The notes under the pieces were generated by a model. That model saw only the letters and a program-made list of their open reading frames with translations, made no database searches and was not told where the DNA came from. The translations under genes and the position numbers were made by a program. Below are positions 47,401 to 60,190 of a stretch of 64,000 bases of DNA, one piece after another (position 1 is the stretch's first letter; the number at the start of each line of letters is the position of its first letter). The stretch comes from Allium sativum (Eukaryota > Streptophyta > Magnoliopsida > Asparagales > Amaryllidaceae). Location: assembly GCA_030737875.1 (NCBI GenBank), contig CM060912.1, forward strand, positions 123,850,493 through 123,914,492, given 5' to 3'.

Positions 47401-47650
47401 TTTGGGTGATCAAAGCAATGGATATCGTATGCTTTACACACTGAGTGAGAGATGTGAGGATGGTTGTTATGCTTGATTGTTTGCCATCATTATGACACAC
47501 ACACTCCCACCCCTGTATCTTTACATAATATGTTAGTGTCACCTTAAAATATTGTACATTTTGTTGTGCTAACTCTTTGGTTGTAGGTCTAGGTTCAGGT
47601 ATGGTTTAGTATACCTGTTATTGTTCTGTTTTGCTGCTTATCGCTCATAC

Positions 47651-47664
47651 CAGACTTTTGTCTG
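47651..47664 (+). other. Conserved LTR hairpin (element D, 5' LTR)
   Basis: CTCATACCAGAC-TTTT-GTCTGACCC, a perfect 5-bp stem, about 475 bp from the LTR 3' end. Confidence 0.65.
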
Positions 47665-48139
47665 ACCCTAAGTTTTATGTCACTTCTTATTACTTTGGGT
47701 GCTCTTAAACGGGCAGACAGATTAGAGACAGGTCAGGTGACTATGCATGAGTAGCTGTACCATAGACGAGCAGGAGGCTTCCACGTATGATATATATTTA
47801 TAATCTCCTTGTGTTGTTGCTGTTCACTACTTTGGGCATTAGTAGTGCACTTTTTTCTTTGCTTTAGAGACAGTATGTTAGAGTTGTAATAAGCTGTATT
47901 TTGAATTTCCGCTGCTATGATGATTATGGTTTTATTTTCTACTTATGCACTGTCTCGCCTGTTTTATGTCGAGTATGTTATTATTATATTTTATTCCATG
48001 CACTGTGAGACATTCTATAGGTCCCTTGTTAGCTCAATTTTCTTTCTTTTCCTTTCTTGGGTGACCATCCCGTGCTAGTCGGGCACTGACATGGTGCATT
48101 TCGAGGAAAATGTAGGCTGGTGCGAGGGGGGCATCACAC

Positions 48140-48157
48140 TTGGTATCAGAGCTCTAG
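48140..48157 (+). other. Primer-binding site of element D (initiator tRNA-Met)
   Basis: TTGGTATCAGAGCTCTAG, one base after the LTR. Confidence 0.88.
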
Positions 48158-48338
48158 GTTGCGTATTTAACTTAGGGAAAGACACCGGGGAGAGGTAGTA
48201 CGTATATGAGAGCGCGTATCTGTGAAATTTTGGTTTTCAAAAGCTATATATATACTATTATTATATCTAGGGATGAAGTCGCACTGCACTGGCACCATTG
48301 AAGGGATGGTTAATCGTTTTCTCCTTACAAATTGAACG

Positions 48339-49388
48339 ATGAGCCGACATATGAGGGGTACTGGTAGAGGAGCTAACAATGCGATTGCTCCTGATATGAG
48401 GACGATGTTCACTGACTTCATGAGATAGATGCTTAGAGATGTGCAAGGAGTAGTTCCTAATGCTGCAAATGGTGGTGGTGCAGTGGTGCAGGTGCCTAGG
48501 GCCAATTTCGCCAAGCTTTGCAAGGATTACACTAGTCTTGGTTGGAAGTTGTTCCACGGAACGGAATCGACTACAGAAGTTCAGGATTGGCTCGACAGTT
48601 GTGAGCGCATCTTCGAGAACTTAGGGATCGATGATGCGATGAAGAGGAAGCTAGCATCCCGTCAGCTGCAAGGACGGGCTATGAATTGGTGGAACGCTAT
48701 TAAGGAAGCTACCCCTGAGGATCAAGTTACTTGGGATCAGTTTATGGCCCGATTCAGTGATAAGTTTATCCCAGCTGCTCAGAAATCAAAATTGTTTAGG
48801 AAGTTCTTGGAGCTTAAACAGAATGGTAGGGCAGTCTCAGAATATATTGCTGAGTTCGATACTTTATTGAATTATGGATTATCCCTTATTGACACTCCTG
48901 AGAAGAAGAATGAGAAGTTCATAACGGGCTTAGATCAATACTTGGGAGAAAGGCTTATAAACCATATTGATGAGACTTTTGAATTGATTATTGGGAAAGC
49001 ATTGAGGTCAGAGAGTCTTTATCCTAAGCGAAGGAATGAAGTCGTTGTTGCATCTACAGAGGGGCTAAAGTCGCAAGCAAGTGGTGGAGGCAAGAATAAT
49101 TCTCAGAATAAGAGGAAGCAGAACCAAGCTAAGGATGGCTAGAAAAAGAGTAAGAAAGATGTTGAGTTCTTTAGCTATGGCAAAAAGGGCCATTATGATA
49201 AAGAATGTCGAGCAAAGCCAGCGAACAGGAAGTGCTTCAACTGCGGCCAAGTAGGACATCACAAGGATAAGTGTCTGCAACCCCCTAAAGAAAAGCAGAT
49301 TGTGAAAGCATATGCTATTAATGTTGTTCCTTCTTCGTCGAATGCCCCAACTGCGGCGGAGAAAGGAAAGAATGTCGTCATTCAAGGT
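48339..49388 (+). pseudogene. Gag of element D, broken
   Basis: The start MSRHMRGTGRGAN at 48339 parallels element A. TAG codons at 48426-48428 and 49140-49142 interrupt it. The core GTESTTEVQDWLDSCERIF and MNWWNAIKEATPED is well kept. In the first zinc knuckle two cysteines are replaced (EFFSYGKKGHYDKEC), while the second (CFNCGQVGHHKDKC) is intact. At the gag-protease junction this copy has CAA where element A has the TAA stop. Confidence 0.9.
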
Positions 49389-52300
49389 ATGCTTTCTGTT
49401 TATAGTGTTCCTGTTCAAGTATTGTTTGATACCGGAGCTTCCCATTCCTTCATATCTAGTGACCTGGTAGATAGGTTGGGATTGGAACCCGAGATAGTCG
49501 ATAGACCTTTAGCGGTGACGAACCCGATTGGCTGTTCAACTAGCTTTAGTATGATTTGTTGTAATGTGGTCTTATCGAGTCATGTATTATGTTTGTTTGT
49601 GATTGCTTTGTTTTAGGATTTACTGGGTTTGGCATTATTTTGGGAGTCGATTGGCTTCAAAGGTACGGGGTGGTGGTAGGCTGTGAGGGCTTTTTGGTGA
49701 GAGTTAGAGCGGATTATGAGCGGAGGGTAGTGTTTGGTGGTCTACCTAGTGATGGGGTAATGGATAGTTTTCTAAATTCCCTCGACATCCCGTATGATGA
49801 GTTGTCAGATGTGCCAGTGGCTGGCCAGTATCTGGATGTCTTCGAGGAAGTGGTCGGACTTCCACCACACCGAGAGATTGAGTTTCGTATTGATTTTGTG
49901 AAAGATGCCAAACCTATAGTGATGCAACTTCTTCGTACGGCACCAAGGGAGCAGCGAGAGCTCGGGGTGCAAGTAAGCGATCTTTTGAAGAAGGAATTTA
50001 TTAGAAGAAGTGTCTCCGAGTGGGGAGCACCAGTTGTGTTTGCAACCAAGGCAGATGGTTCCGTTCGATTGTGTGTGGACTACCGCGAGTTGAATAAGGT
50101 GACGAGGAAGAATAAGTATCCTCTACCGCAGATAGATGATTTGTTTGATCAGTTGAATGGCGCGAGAGTGTTCTCCCAGTTGGATCTCGTGACAGGTTTT
50201 CATCATCTTAGGATGGAAGCTGAGAGTATAGCTAAAATGGCCTTTCGGATGCCATCTGGATTCTATGAGTGGTTGGTCATGCCATTCGGGCTGACCAATG
50301 TACCAACATATTTTTTGGATCTTATGAATAGAGTATTCAGGGATCAATTGAATAAGTTTGTTCTTGTGTTCGTAGATGATATCTTAGTTTATTCGAGGAC
50401 AGAGGCAGAACACAAGGAACATTTGAGGATAGTGATGGAGGGGTTGAGAAAACACCAATTGAAAGCAAAGTTTTCTAAGTGTCACTTCTGGAGGAGGGAA
50501 GTGAGATTCTCGGGCCATGTTGTTTCAGAGAATGGTATTACCGTGGATCCGGCGAAGGTGGCTATGGTACAAGATTGGTCTACGCCCAATAATGCAACAG
50601 ACGTAAGAAGTTTCTTGGGATTAGTTGGATATTATCGTAAGTTTATCCAAGATTTCTCCAAGATAGCGGCACCGTTAACTCAGTTTACCAGGAAGAATCA
50701 AGCTTATGTTTAGGAAGAAAAGTGCGAGGTTGCATTTAAGAGTCAAAAGGAAAAGTTGACATGTGCACCAGTGTTAGCCATTCCTAAGGGGAATGAATAG
50801 ATGACAATATATACAAATGCATGTGGTACCGTACTAGGTGTTGTATTGATGCAAGGAGGTAGGGTTGTAGTTATGCAAGTCAGAAACTGAAACCGCATGA
50901 GAAAAGATACCCTACCCACGATTTGGAATTAGCAACGATCGTGTCCACGTTGAAGATGTGGAGACATTATCTCTTGGGAGAAAGATTCGAGTTGTTCACC
51001 GATCATAAATCGTTAAAGTATCTCTTCTCTCAGAAGGATCTAAATCTCCGACAACAAAATGGTTAGAATTCTTGGCTTCCTATGATTTCGATATCGCATA
51101 TACACCTGGAATGGACAATGCAGTAGCTGATGCATCGAGTAGAAGACATGCCAGTTTAGGGGCTATGTTTCTTGAGCGGAAGCAACTGGGGTACGATTTT
51201 AGACCAAAGTGCGAATTGGATCCAGAGATGTTAGCAAGTTTGACGATCAGACTCACTTTGATTGAGTGGATTGGTTCCAGTCAGAGGGATGACCCTAACC
51301 TATTGGAAATCATCTCCAAGTTAGTGATGGGAATCGACAAGAAGATGAACAAGTATAGGATTGGTCGAGATGGATGGCTTAGAAAGAATGGGAGATTAGT
51401 TGTACCCAATGTCAATGGATTGAGAGATGAAGTGCTTAGAGAATTTCATCACTCAAAACTGACTATACACCCCGGTGGTAACAAAATGTATCGACACATG
51501 AAGCAAACCTACTACTTGGAAGGGATGACAAGAGACATTGGGAAGTTTATATCCAAGTGCATGAATTGCCAGTTAGTTAAAGCCGAGCAAAAGAAACCTA
51601 GTGGTTTGTTGCAACCATTAGAAATCCCCGATGGAAATGGGAAAAAGTCTCAATGGATTTCATTGATGAGTTACCAAGGACTAAATCAGGCCATGATAGA
51701 TAGCATTTGGGTGATTGTGGACCGATTGACCAAGAGTGCAAGGTTTATACCCGTCAAGTCGAATAGAATGACAGCTAAGTTAGCTAAACTGTATATGAAA
51801 TGGGTAGTGAGATTTCATGGAGTACCCAAAGGCATTGTAAGTGACGAGATCCGTTGTTCACTAGTGGATTTTGGAAGAGCTTACAAGAGGCATTAGGATC
51901 AGAATTACATCTCAGTACCGCGTACCATCCTCAAATCGACGGTCAGACAAAGAGGGTGAATCGAGTATTAAAAGACCTCTTAAGAGCTTGTATATTAGAT
52001 TTTGGTGGATCATGGGATAACCATTTGCATCTGGTTGAATTTGCATATAATAATAGTTATCAGTCCATTATTGGTATTGCTCCATATGAAGCTTTGTACG
52101 GAAGACCGTGCAACTCACCGTCATGTTGTTTAGAAACCGGTGAGAAATTTGTGCTTGGGCTAGATGTGATAAGAGAAACCTCAGATAAGATCAAAGTTAT
52201 CCTACAACGGATGAAGGCTGCCCAAGATAGACAAAAGAGTTATGACAATAAAAGGAGAAGAGATTTAAAATTCTCCACTGGCGACTTGGTGTTTATCAAG

Positions 52301-52704
52301 AGTTCTCCGTTAAAGAGCGTGATTCGATTTGGTAGGAGGGGCAAGTTAACACCAAGATTTGTTGGTCCATTCCTAGTTCTCAAACAAGTTGGGAATTTGG
52401 CATATAAAGTAGAGTTTCCAGACAAGATGGCGGGAGTTCATAACGGTTTCATGTTTCCCAGTTAAGGAAATTCGTGCACGACCCCGATGTGGCTATTTCA
52501 CCTGATCAGTTGGATGATATCGAAGTAGAACCCGAGGCAGTTGGGAACTGCAGGCCAATTCGTATTGTCGAGCATGATACGAAGAAACTTCAAAGGAAAG
52601 CGGTGAATCTAGTCAAGGTTCAGTGGGGGCAGGGATGAGAATGACTGTACTTGGGAGACAAAGGAGAGCATTAAGGAGATGTATCCAGAACTCTTTGCCT
52701 GGTA
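49389..52704 (+). pseudogene. Pol of element D, broken
   Basis: Protease ([13 protein letters not shown]) is open to a frameshift near 49600. Frame 49589-50713 holds the protease end and RT, with [13 protein letters not shown]; it ends where TGG of VWDE became TAG. RNase H (50714-51070) has several stops and lost codons. Integrase is in two frames (51072-51896 and 51854-52465) and keeps [28 protein letters not shown] and [12 protein letters not shown]. The chromodomain-like tail to 52704 needs further frame changes. All domains are present in the usual order, but it is non-functional. Confidence 0.9.
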
Positions 52705-52846
52705 AGATTTTAAATTGCGATTTAGTTATTCCGCATGCTAGGATAGACTTAATGTGCTTGTGTGTGTTTGATTGTTGTGAATGACTGATAGGCATGCGGA
52801 ACACCTTTGTATGTTTTTGCTTAAGGAATTTCGGGGGCGAAATTTC

Positions 52847-52860
52847 TTAAGGGGGGAGAG
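52847..52860 (+). other. Polypurine tract of element D
   Basis: TTAAGGGGGGAGAG immediately before the 3' LTR. Confidence 0.85.
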
Positions 52861-55410
52861 TGTAACGACCCGCATTCTACGTATCGAAGGATCATAGAAT
52901 ATTTATTTCTTTTTCATATGAGGTCGTATGGTCATGTAACATTGGGGATGACTATTGGGGTCATTTCCCATGTTCATGATTTTTCCCGATTTTTAAATGA
53001 CCGTTTTGCCCCTAGCTGATCTTGTTTCGGCCATAACTTTTGATTGGTAAGGAGTTTTGACTTGAAACCATTTCAACTGGATTCGGATGATGATTTACTA
53101 TTCCGTAGAGTGGTCACATTATCCAAACGGACTCACCGTTTGGGAGATATGGCTGAAACAAGGTTTAGAAAGCGAAAAACTGCTTAAGTGGGCTGATTAG
53201 GGTAATTAGCAAATGGGCCCATAACCCATTTCGGGATTAGGGTTATGGGGAGGCTGAAATGAGTTAGGCTTTCATTTTATTTCAGTTTTCTCGCCGCCTT
53301 TTACCTCTTAGAAACCTTAACAATGGCCTTCACCTTCTAATTTCATGCCAAATCGCTCTCTAATCAAGGATTAAACTAATCAACATCAAATCAAGACAAA
53401 TCAACACCAAATCAGAGTTGGAGCTGTTGTGTGGCATACAAAAATGCCCCAAATCAGAGATAGTTTCTGATCTAAGTTTTAATTGTGGCTAAGGTGAGTG
53501 ATTTGCATTGTTTTTCACTAATTACGGCTAATTAGGGGTGATTAGTGATAATTAGTGAAATTTTAACTCAGAAAAATCTGGAAAATTTTGTAAAATTCTA
53601 AAATATTATTTTAGGGCTCTGATTGAAATTTGGGCTAATTTGGATAATTTTTGCTAATTATATGCTTAAACATGATTAGGGGGATTAAGGGGAAAATATG
53701 GGTTTCGGGTATGTTTTAACATATCATATTGTTGTTTTGGTGTTTGTGGTTGATTATACATGTTGCTATGACTGTATGGTATGCTTTTTGATTGATTAGA
53801 AAAGTTAGAATGGTCGAAAACGCCTTCGTATGGCGTAAAATAGTTGCTGGAAGAGTTGTAGGAAATTGTGCAGGAACCGGATCAGATCGCCCCCTCTCCG
53901 AACCGAACCGTTCGTGATTCAAGAAGATGATACGAAACGACCTCCAGGAGCTCACAAGACGATCCACTTACATCTGAAGTTCTTTGACCCGCTCACGTCA
54001 GAAGTTCCCCGACCCGAACCGTCTGCCTCCGAACCACTTGCCTCGAACCGGTGGGGACCCGAACCGTTGGAGATGCATCACGAGCCGCCTCCTCCGAACC
54101 GAGTCGAGTTGAAGTCACAAGCCAGAGCACACCCACGAACTATATGAGGATCCCGACCCAAACCGGAGCGCCCGACCGAACCAATGCACCACGAGTGGAC
54201 TGTCACGACCGACCTAATGCTTAGGGAGGAGTATGCGAACCGAGCCACTTCAGGGAGTCCGATCTGAAGCAAAGTGAAGAAAAAGGACAGAACCGATCCG
54301 GAGAAGACCAAACCCGAGATGCAAAGGTGTCCAAATGGGAAGTAGAATTCAGGATCTAGATGGGAACCAACGAGTTGACTTCATGATTGGACTTTGCTAC
54401 GGGGCATGTGCTAAGGGGTTATCGACGTCCATAACTTTGATTCACCACCAAGACGGATGTTAGGCTACGGATCAGTGCAGTGGGGGTAGTTATTACTCCA
54501 TGGGGCAGAGTGATTGTAGCATGGCTATGAGCCAGTGCAGTGAAGTCGTCATGACTTCAAGGGGAAGAGTGGACATAGCAAGGACTAATGGCTATGGATC
54601 AGTGCAGTGGAGTCGCTATGACTCCATGTGGCAGAGTGATCATAGCAAGGATTTGAGTGATTAAAGAAATGGATATCGTATGCTTTACGCACTGAGTGAG
54701 AGATGTGAGGATGGTTGTTATGCTTGATTGTTTGCCATCACTATGACACACATACCCCCACCCCCGTATCTTTACACAATATGTTAGTGTCACCTTAGAG
54801 TATTGTACATCTTGTTGTGCTAACTCTTTGGTTGCAGGTCCAGGTTCATGTATGGTTTAGTATACCTGTTATTGTTATGTTTTGCTGCTTATTGCTCATA
54901 CCAGACTTTTGTCTGACCCAGAGTTTTATGTCTCTTCTTATTACTCCGGGTGCTCTTGAACGGGCAGACTAGAGACAGGTCAGGTGACTATGCACGAGTA
55001 GCTGTACCGGAGATGAGTAGGAGGCTTCCACGTATGATATATATATATATATATATGTATGTGTATATATATAATCTCCCTGTGTTGTTGCTAGTCACTA
55101 CTTTGGGCATTAGTAGTGCACCTTTTTCTTTGCTTTAGAGACAGTATGTTGGAGTTGTAATAAGCTGTATTTTGAATTTCCGCTGCTATGATGATTATGG
55201 TTTAGTTTTCAGCTTATGCACTGTCTCGCCTGTCTTATGTCAAGTATGTTATTATTATATTTTATTCCATGCGCTGTGAGACATTCTACAGGTTCCTTGT
55301 TAGTTCAAATTTCTTTCTTTTCCTTTCATTGGTGACCATCCCATGCTAGTCGGGCATTGACACAACGCATTTCGAGGGAAATGTCGGCTGGTGCCGGGCG
55401 GGCCATCACA
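52861..55410 (+). repeat. 3' LTR of element D
   Basis: 2550 bp. It has its own expanded TA repeat at about 55037-55073 and the three-copy 60-67-bp repeat at about 54463-54652. Confidence 0.92.
54902..54915 (+). other. Conserved LTR hairpin (element D, 3' LTR)
   Basis: Same CAGAC-TTTT-GTCTG stem as in the 5' LTR, kept despite about 5% LTR divergence. Confidence 0.65.
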
Positions 55411-56290
55411 GAATAACAAACTTATAGTGAAGAAAGTGGAGTATAATCGTGAACTTCTAAGGGATAAAATAGAAGATTTGATATTATTGCTTAATGCAAA
55501 GTGAAAACCTATTCTTAAAGCTGTAACATATGTTGTTCACAATCAGACTGAAGGTTTTTATTTTGTATATTGAAGTGGTGGGAGTTGGAAAACCTTTCCT
55601 TTGAAAACTTTAATAAGTAGCACAAGATCGGAAGGAAAAAGTTGTATTATAAGTTGTGTGATCTTCTAGTATCACATTTTTGCTTCTACGTGGTGGTAGG
55701 GCTGCACGTTCATAATTCCAAATTCCTACAACTCTTAATGATATTTTGACTTGCACTACTTCTAAGCAGTCTTGGTTGGAAAATTTTCTTTGGAATAAAG
55801 ACGTAATTATTTGGGATATGGCTCCCATAAATCATTGAAATGCTCTTAATGTGTTTGCGAAGACTTTGAATGATATAGTTTCTTCCGAGACATGTAACTT
55901 GGATGTTAATATATTTGGTGGGAAGACAGTTATGTTAGGAAGAGATTTTAGGCAGATTCTACTTGTTGTCCCTTAAGGCACGAGATAGATGATTGCTCAT
56001 CTCTGTTTTAATCATTCTACACTCTCAAACAAGTGCAAAGTGTATACGCTTAAAAAACATGCAGTTGAAAATGAACACTTCGGCAGGTGATGACATACAA
56101 TAACTATCAATGTTTTCAAGTTGAATATTGGATGTTGGTGAAGGGAAAATATCATCTATATTGATAGTGCAAGATGAGGGATCCAGCTGGATAGAAATAC
56201 CTAATAAATATCTTTTGCCACATGTTGATGATATCATTCATGAAATTGTGGAGAGTACATATCTAGAAATACATGAAAATATGTTAAATG
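55411..56290 (+). pseudogene. Helitron helicase relic, segment 4 (Pif1-like ATPase core)
   Basis: This resumes after element D with VKKVEYNRELL and VVHNQTEGFYFVY. A ruined Walker A follows (VY, stop, SGGSWKT, about 55568-55595), in which two invariant glycines are lost. Next come a STRSEGK block, LLRGGRAA-like and IP.TLNDILTCTTSKQSWL blocks. Walker B is IIWDMAPI (about 55806). FAKTLNDIVSS follows, then FGGKTVMLGRDFRQILLVVP and later DEGSSWIEIPNKYLL with VDDIIHEI. This is the standard order of Helitron SF1 helicases. Stops and frameshifts throughout make it a relic. Confidence 0.85.
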
Positions 56291-56384
56291 AAGAATAATT
56301 TAGAGATAGACGTATACATGTACTAATTAGTTATTGTGTAGCGTAAATTAATTATTACATAATTAGTATGACAGATAATGACAG

Positions 56385-57486
56385 TGCAATGACCCACCAT
56401 TTTAAACAATTTAGGTCGACGATAAACCACACAAGTCGAACCTGAACCATTCAAAACGATGAATTGTTAAAGGGATTAAACATAAGAAATGAAGAGATGA
56501 GAAGAAACAGAACACATAACACACAACTTATAGACAAATTATAATAATCACATAAGTAAATCAAAAAACTACTACAATATATATTATATCACAATATCAG
56601 AGTAAAATAAGCAGTAGACATAAAAGTAATACACTGGAATAATACTAGTAAATACGAGCTATCGACCTTCATCTTCAACTTCAGAATAAAGTCCTCGGCT
56701 AATTAAAACAACTCAGGCTGACCCGAACATAAAAATAATATACTCAAGTCAAGACTAACATTTCTAATGTAAGTCAAATCAAACTATATGAAATATGATT
56801 GTAGCAGCATCAATGATGTTTACGAGATTTTCCATCTCTATCTGTGTATAACGTGAGTGCAATAACTTAAGAGATGTTATGATTTTTTTTCCATCTCCTA
56901 AGGATCCGTTAAACTAAATATATAGTAGGATGTGTTATAAATGTAATGTCTATTAGTAAAATAAATATAAAATAGCATTAAGGCCCTATATTAATCCACT
57001 TTAACACATGTTAAGCATAAACCAAACTCGTAGTGGGCTCATTTAAGGATAAAATATGATAAGGCATGTGAAGTAATGCGCAAGATAGGATTCTACCATC
57101 TAACCCTTTCTGGGACGACCTAGACTTCCGCGATCCTGAAGAGACGGAGAAGCCCGGATTGTTTTGAGAACACGATGCATCAGAAGACAAACATGAGAAC
57201 ATTTTGTTGCTATTACAACAATTTACATCAGAGTACAAGAATATATCAGAGTTCAGATAAATAATATATAGCAGAAAAATAAATATCATAGATTTACAAA
57301 TTACAAAACAACGAAAATATATATATACATAAATATAATGCACAGTGGAAAATATCAACTACCACAACTGAAAGAAATACACGGATACAAAGCATTTCGA
57401 ATATAGCTCCAGCCATAATGTAGGATCCTGTGAAAAGAAATATCTGCGAAAATCAAAACTACTAGCTGCCCATGTGGAAAATTTGG
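56385..57486 (-). repeat. Degraded LTR-like sequence
   Basis: Starts TGCAATGACCCACC, similar to the TGTAAYRACCC termini of the gypsy LTRs here, and continues with CAGCAG/ACATAAAA-type sequence. No partner or internal coding region is seen. Its frames (such as 57011-57358) match nothing. Confidence 0.35.
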
Positions 57487-59317
57487 TGTAATAACCCCAA
57501 ACTCCCATAGTACGAAAGCAAGGATAATCATTGGAATATAACATATTTAACACAACAGCAGATTACAGATAAATAGCACAACACATTAAATCATAGAATA
57601 ATATGTCATCATCACAGCGGAATTAAAATGTCATCCACATCAGAGTTGCACAGGATTCAGGATACAACTTAGCACATAAAAAGTCTCAGCAAATAGAAAT
57701 AGTTCTAAAACATCATCAAGTACAACATAGATAAATGATGTCTAAATGTTCCAAAATATAAATAAAATATAGAGGTAATCTCCATCTTTTGCCCAAGAGC
57801 ATACTCCACTTCGGTACATATCCAAAATAACCTGTTACCTGTCACTTGGCTGCCCGTGTAAAAATAAGGGCACACGAGTTTGCAAGTAAAAACAAACTAC
57901 GAGTCAGTCATGGGACTGGTATGAGAAATCTTTACCTAACTTACCTAATATTAAGGCAATCACGGGACCACCCGCTAACGCGGAACGGGATTACTCCATT
58001 GGATTGCCAGTGCATAACAGTAAGTAAATATTTTAAAACAACGCAATGCTTTTTAGAAAAATGAAACCATTATAAGATCAAGTCCTATCACACAATGCAA
58101 CACAAACCGAAGGACATATTTTTACCTTATAAAGATCAAAACATGCTTGATACGTATAAAACTTGATATTATTAATAGTGTCTAGTCTGTTTAAAATACT
58201 TTTAAAATAAATGTATCAATCCTAGATGGCATAGCTACCATATATTATGTCAACGTATATAGGTTTACAATCAAATCCGTAATGTCGTATTGGAAATTTG
58301 GTCCATCATGAGTCGAGGCTAGGGATGGCTCCCCCCGATTCGAGACACTCTAGCAAATGTCTCAGGATCACATCTACGGGCAACCCTTGGACCTTTAGGG
58401 TCGGTCCACAAATTTTTAGTGGATTGGTTATGCCTGAACACACGTTTCCCGGTCCTATTAAACCTATCACTTGGCCAGTAGCGATCAATATATCGAGGTA
58501 CCTCGCAATCCATCATCCACATGAGCAAAAAATGTTTGGGCTCCATACCATGACACCACTTCTAGCTAGAAAGAAACGCATGCACTCCCTGCAGTCACGA
58601 TCCCATTTTGACTCATACCGATCGGGGTGTGAGGCTCGCGAAGTAACGCTATACACAAAGCTATGACTAAATAAGTTGTGCTTTGATCACCAACTACAAG
58701 GCTATGCTTTTCAACAAAAGCCTTGATCATTTGCATCTTGGCATGCCACATTGACAATCCACACCATGCGACTGATAACTATCAATATATAACCTCTAAG
58801 CTCGTATGTCTCAGAGAAGGGTGTTAAGAAAGTGAATAAATTCTCCGCCACCAAACAAATATATATTAAATAGAAATCAATTCACACAGAACGAAATCCA
58901 ATGTCAGACATGCATCCATTTACAAGTATGTTCTGGGTCTGAACGGAACCGGAGGCAGCTTATTCCTCATCCCGTATGTACAATACGGAAGAGAGGTTCT
59001 CGCATATCTAAACAATCAACAAGTACGTCCGGACAACTACCACTTTAACCCTTTATTGGAAGCTAACCAATGTAGGGTATCAGTAGTCGTCTATTCGATG
59101 TGAAGATCTTCGGTCTTCAACCACCGTCTTAATATCTTCGATTTAAATCGTCGTATAATTGTTTGAAATGAGATTGAACTCGGTCTTTTCAAATAATTCT
59201 CGAATATATGTAATTTAAAACATTTCATATCGTTAATATTATTTTATAACGATTTTTTGCTATTTTTATTTATATAAAAAAAGCCCATTTTAATTTTACG
59301 ACGCTTCGGGTCATTAC
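57487..59317 (-). repeat. Probable degraded solo LTR of a Tekay-like gypsy element
   Basis: The plus strand begins TGTAATAACCCC and ends CGGGTCATTAC, an inverted terminal pair like those of elements A and D. The conserved hairpin (57905-57918) lies 418 bp from the 57487 end, the same offset as in the complete LTRs. A GGGCAG...GTGACAGGTAA block also corresponds. No target duplication was found and one terminal base is changed. Confidence 0.5.
57905..57918 (-). other. Conserved LTR hairpin (solo LTR)
   Basis: The minus strand reads CTCATACCAGTC-CCAT-GACTGACTC, with stem CAGTC/GACTG and a different loop. Confidence 0.6.
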
Positions 59318-59560
59318 GTGGCCCTGGCGCTATTTTTAACCAAATTTGAAGTACACATTTCGTGAAATCTAACCGTTGGTTTTAACAAATTTAATATCGT
59401 TGGAAAGATCTTCCCAAAGCGAACCTAACGGTTTCACTTTTGAGAAAATTCGACGGTCGGATCTTTCGGTATAATCGTTTAAAGTTATGATTACCGAAAC
59501 ACGAACTATCGCGCGCGATTCTTTTTATTTTTATTTTTATTTATATATCTCAATATATAT
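59318..59560. other. Non-coding stretch with U3-like sequence
   Basis: AATCTAACCGTTGG and ATCTTTCGG-type words suggest more LTR material. There is no gene. Confidence 0.3.
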
Positions 59561-60012
59561 AAATATAAATCGTTCGATGATTTCACTGACATGTTTAAAG
59601 TGATGTTTTCAACAAAACGAAACATATCTTAACATATAAACATTTTTAATGTTTCAACAATTTTTCCTAAATATTATTCTTTTTATAATGAATCAACATA
59701 TACATTAAAAATATCATTTTTAATGTATCAACAAATTTTCCTATACATGTCTCTTTTTATAATGAATCAATATATACATTAAAAATATCATTTTTAATGT
59801 TTCAACAAATTTCCCTAAAACATGTCTCTTTTTCATGTTTAATAATTTTGACAATTCCTATGTTCACATATACAATAAAAAGATTATTTTATTGTATAAA
59901 TTATTTTGACAATTTCTATGACTTACATGTTACAATAAAAAGAGTATTTTTTATTGTTTAGCACATTCTAACAAAACTATTATTAACATGTACAATAAAA
60001 AAGAATATTTTT
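59560..60012. repeat. AT-rich tandem repeat, left arm
   Basis: Degenerate units of about 55-70 bp: CAATAAAAAG..TATTTTATTG followed by a CTAACAATTTCTAT.TTACATG-type segment. The same array resumes at 63735 beyond the CACTA element. Confidence 0.7.
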
Positions 60013-60190
60013 CACTGCAACAAAAACACCATATTACAACTTTAATTTTACAACTGTGCGAAAAGCACAGTTGTAATAAATGCTTTTTTACAACTGTGCA
60101 AAACCCACTGTTGTAATAAATGTTTTTTACAACTGTGAAAAAATCACTGTTGTAATGAACATATATATCACAACTTTTCTTTTTTGTCTG
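60013..60190 (+). repeat. CACTA subterminal repeats, left
   Basis: TTACAACTGTG words alternate with CACAGTTGTAATAAATG in inverted pairs. Confidence 0.8.

Larger units (their letters stand above)
45598..48138 (+). repeat. 5' LTR of element D
   Basis: 2541 bp, beginning TGTAACGACCCGC like element A. It contains decayed CCGAA-rich sequence (about 46620-47050) and a three-copy repeat (47212-47400). Confidence 0.92.
45598..55410 (+). mobile_element. Ty3/gypsy chromovirus 'D', degenerate member of the element A family
   Basis: The element is flanked by GAATA at 45593-45597 and 55411-55415. LTRs are 45598-48138 and 52861-55410, TGTAACGACCC...CCATCACA. Both LTR ends and the gag-pol are clearly homologous to element A, but in opposite orientation. 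The LTRs differ by roughly 5% over the first 300 bases, so it is much older than A. The gag-pol frame carries many stops and frameshifts. Confidence 0.93.

Noticed and set aside
57011..57358. 115-codon minus-strand frame
   Set aside because: Low-complexity content within degraded LTR-like DNA; no motif.
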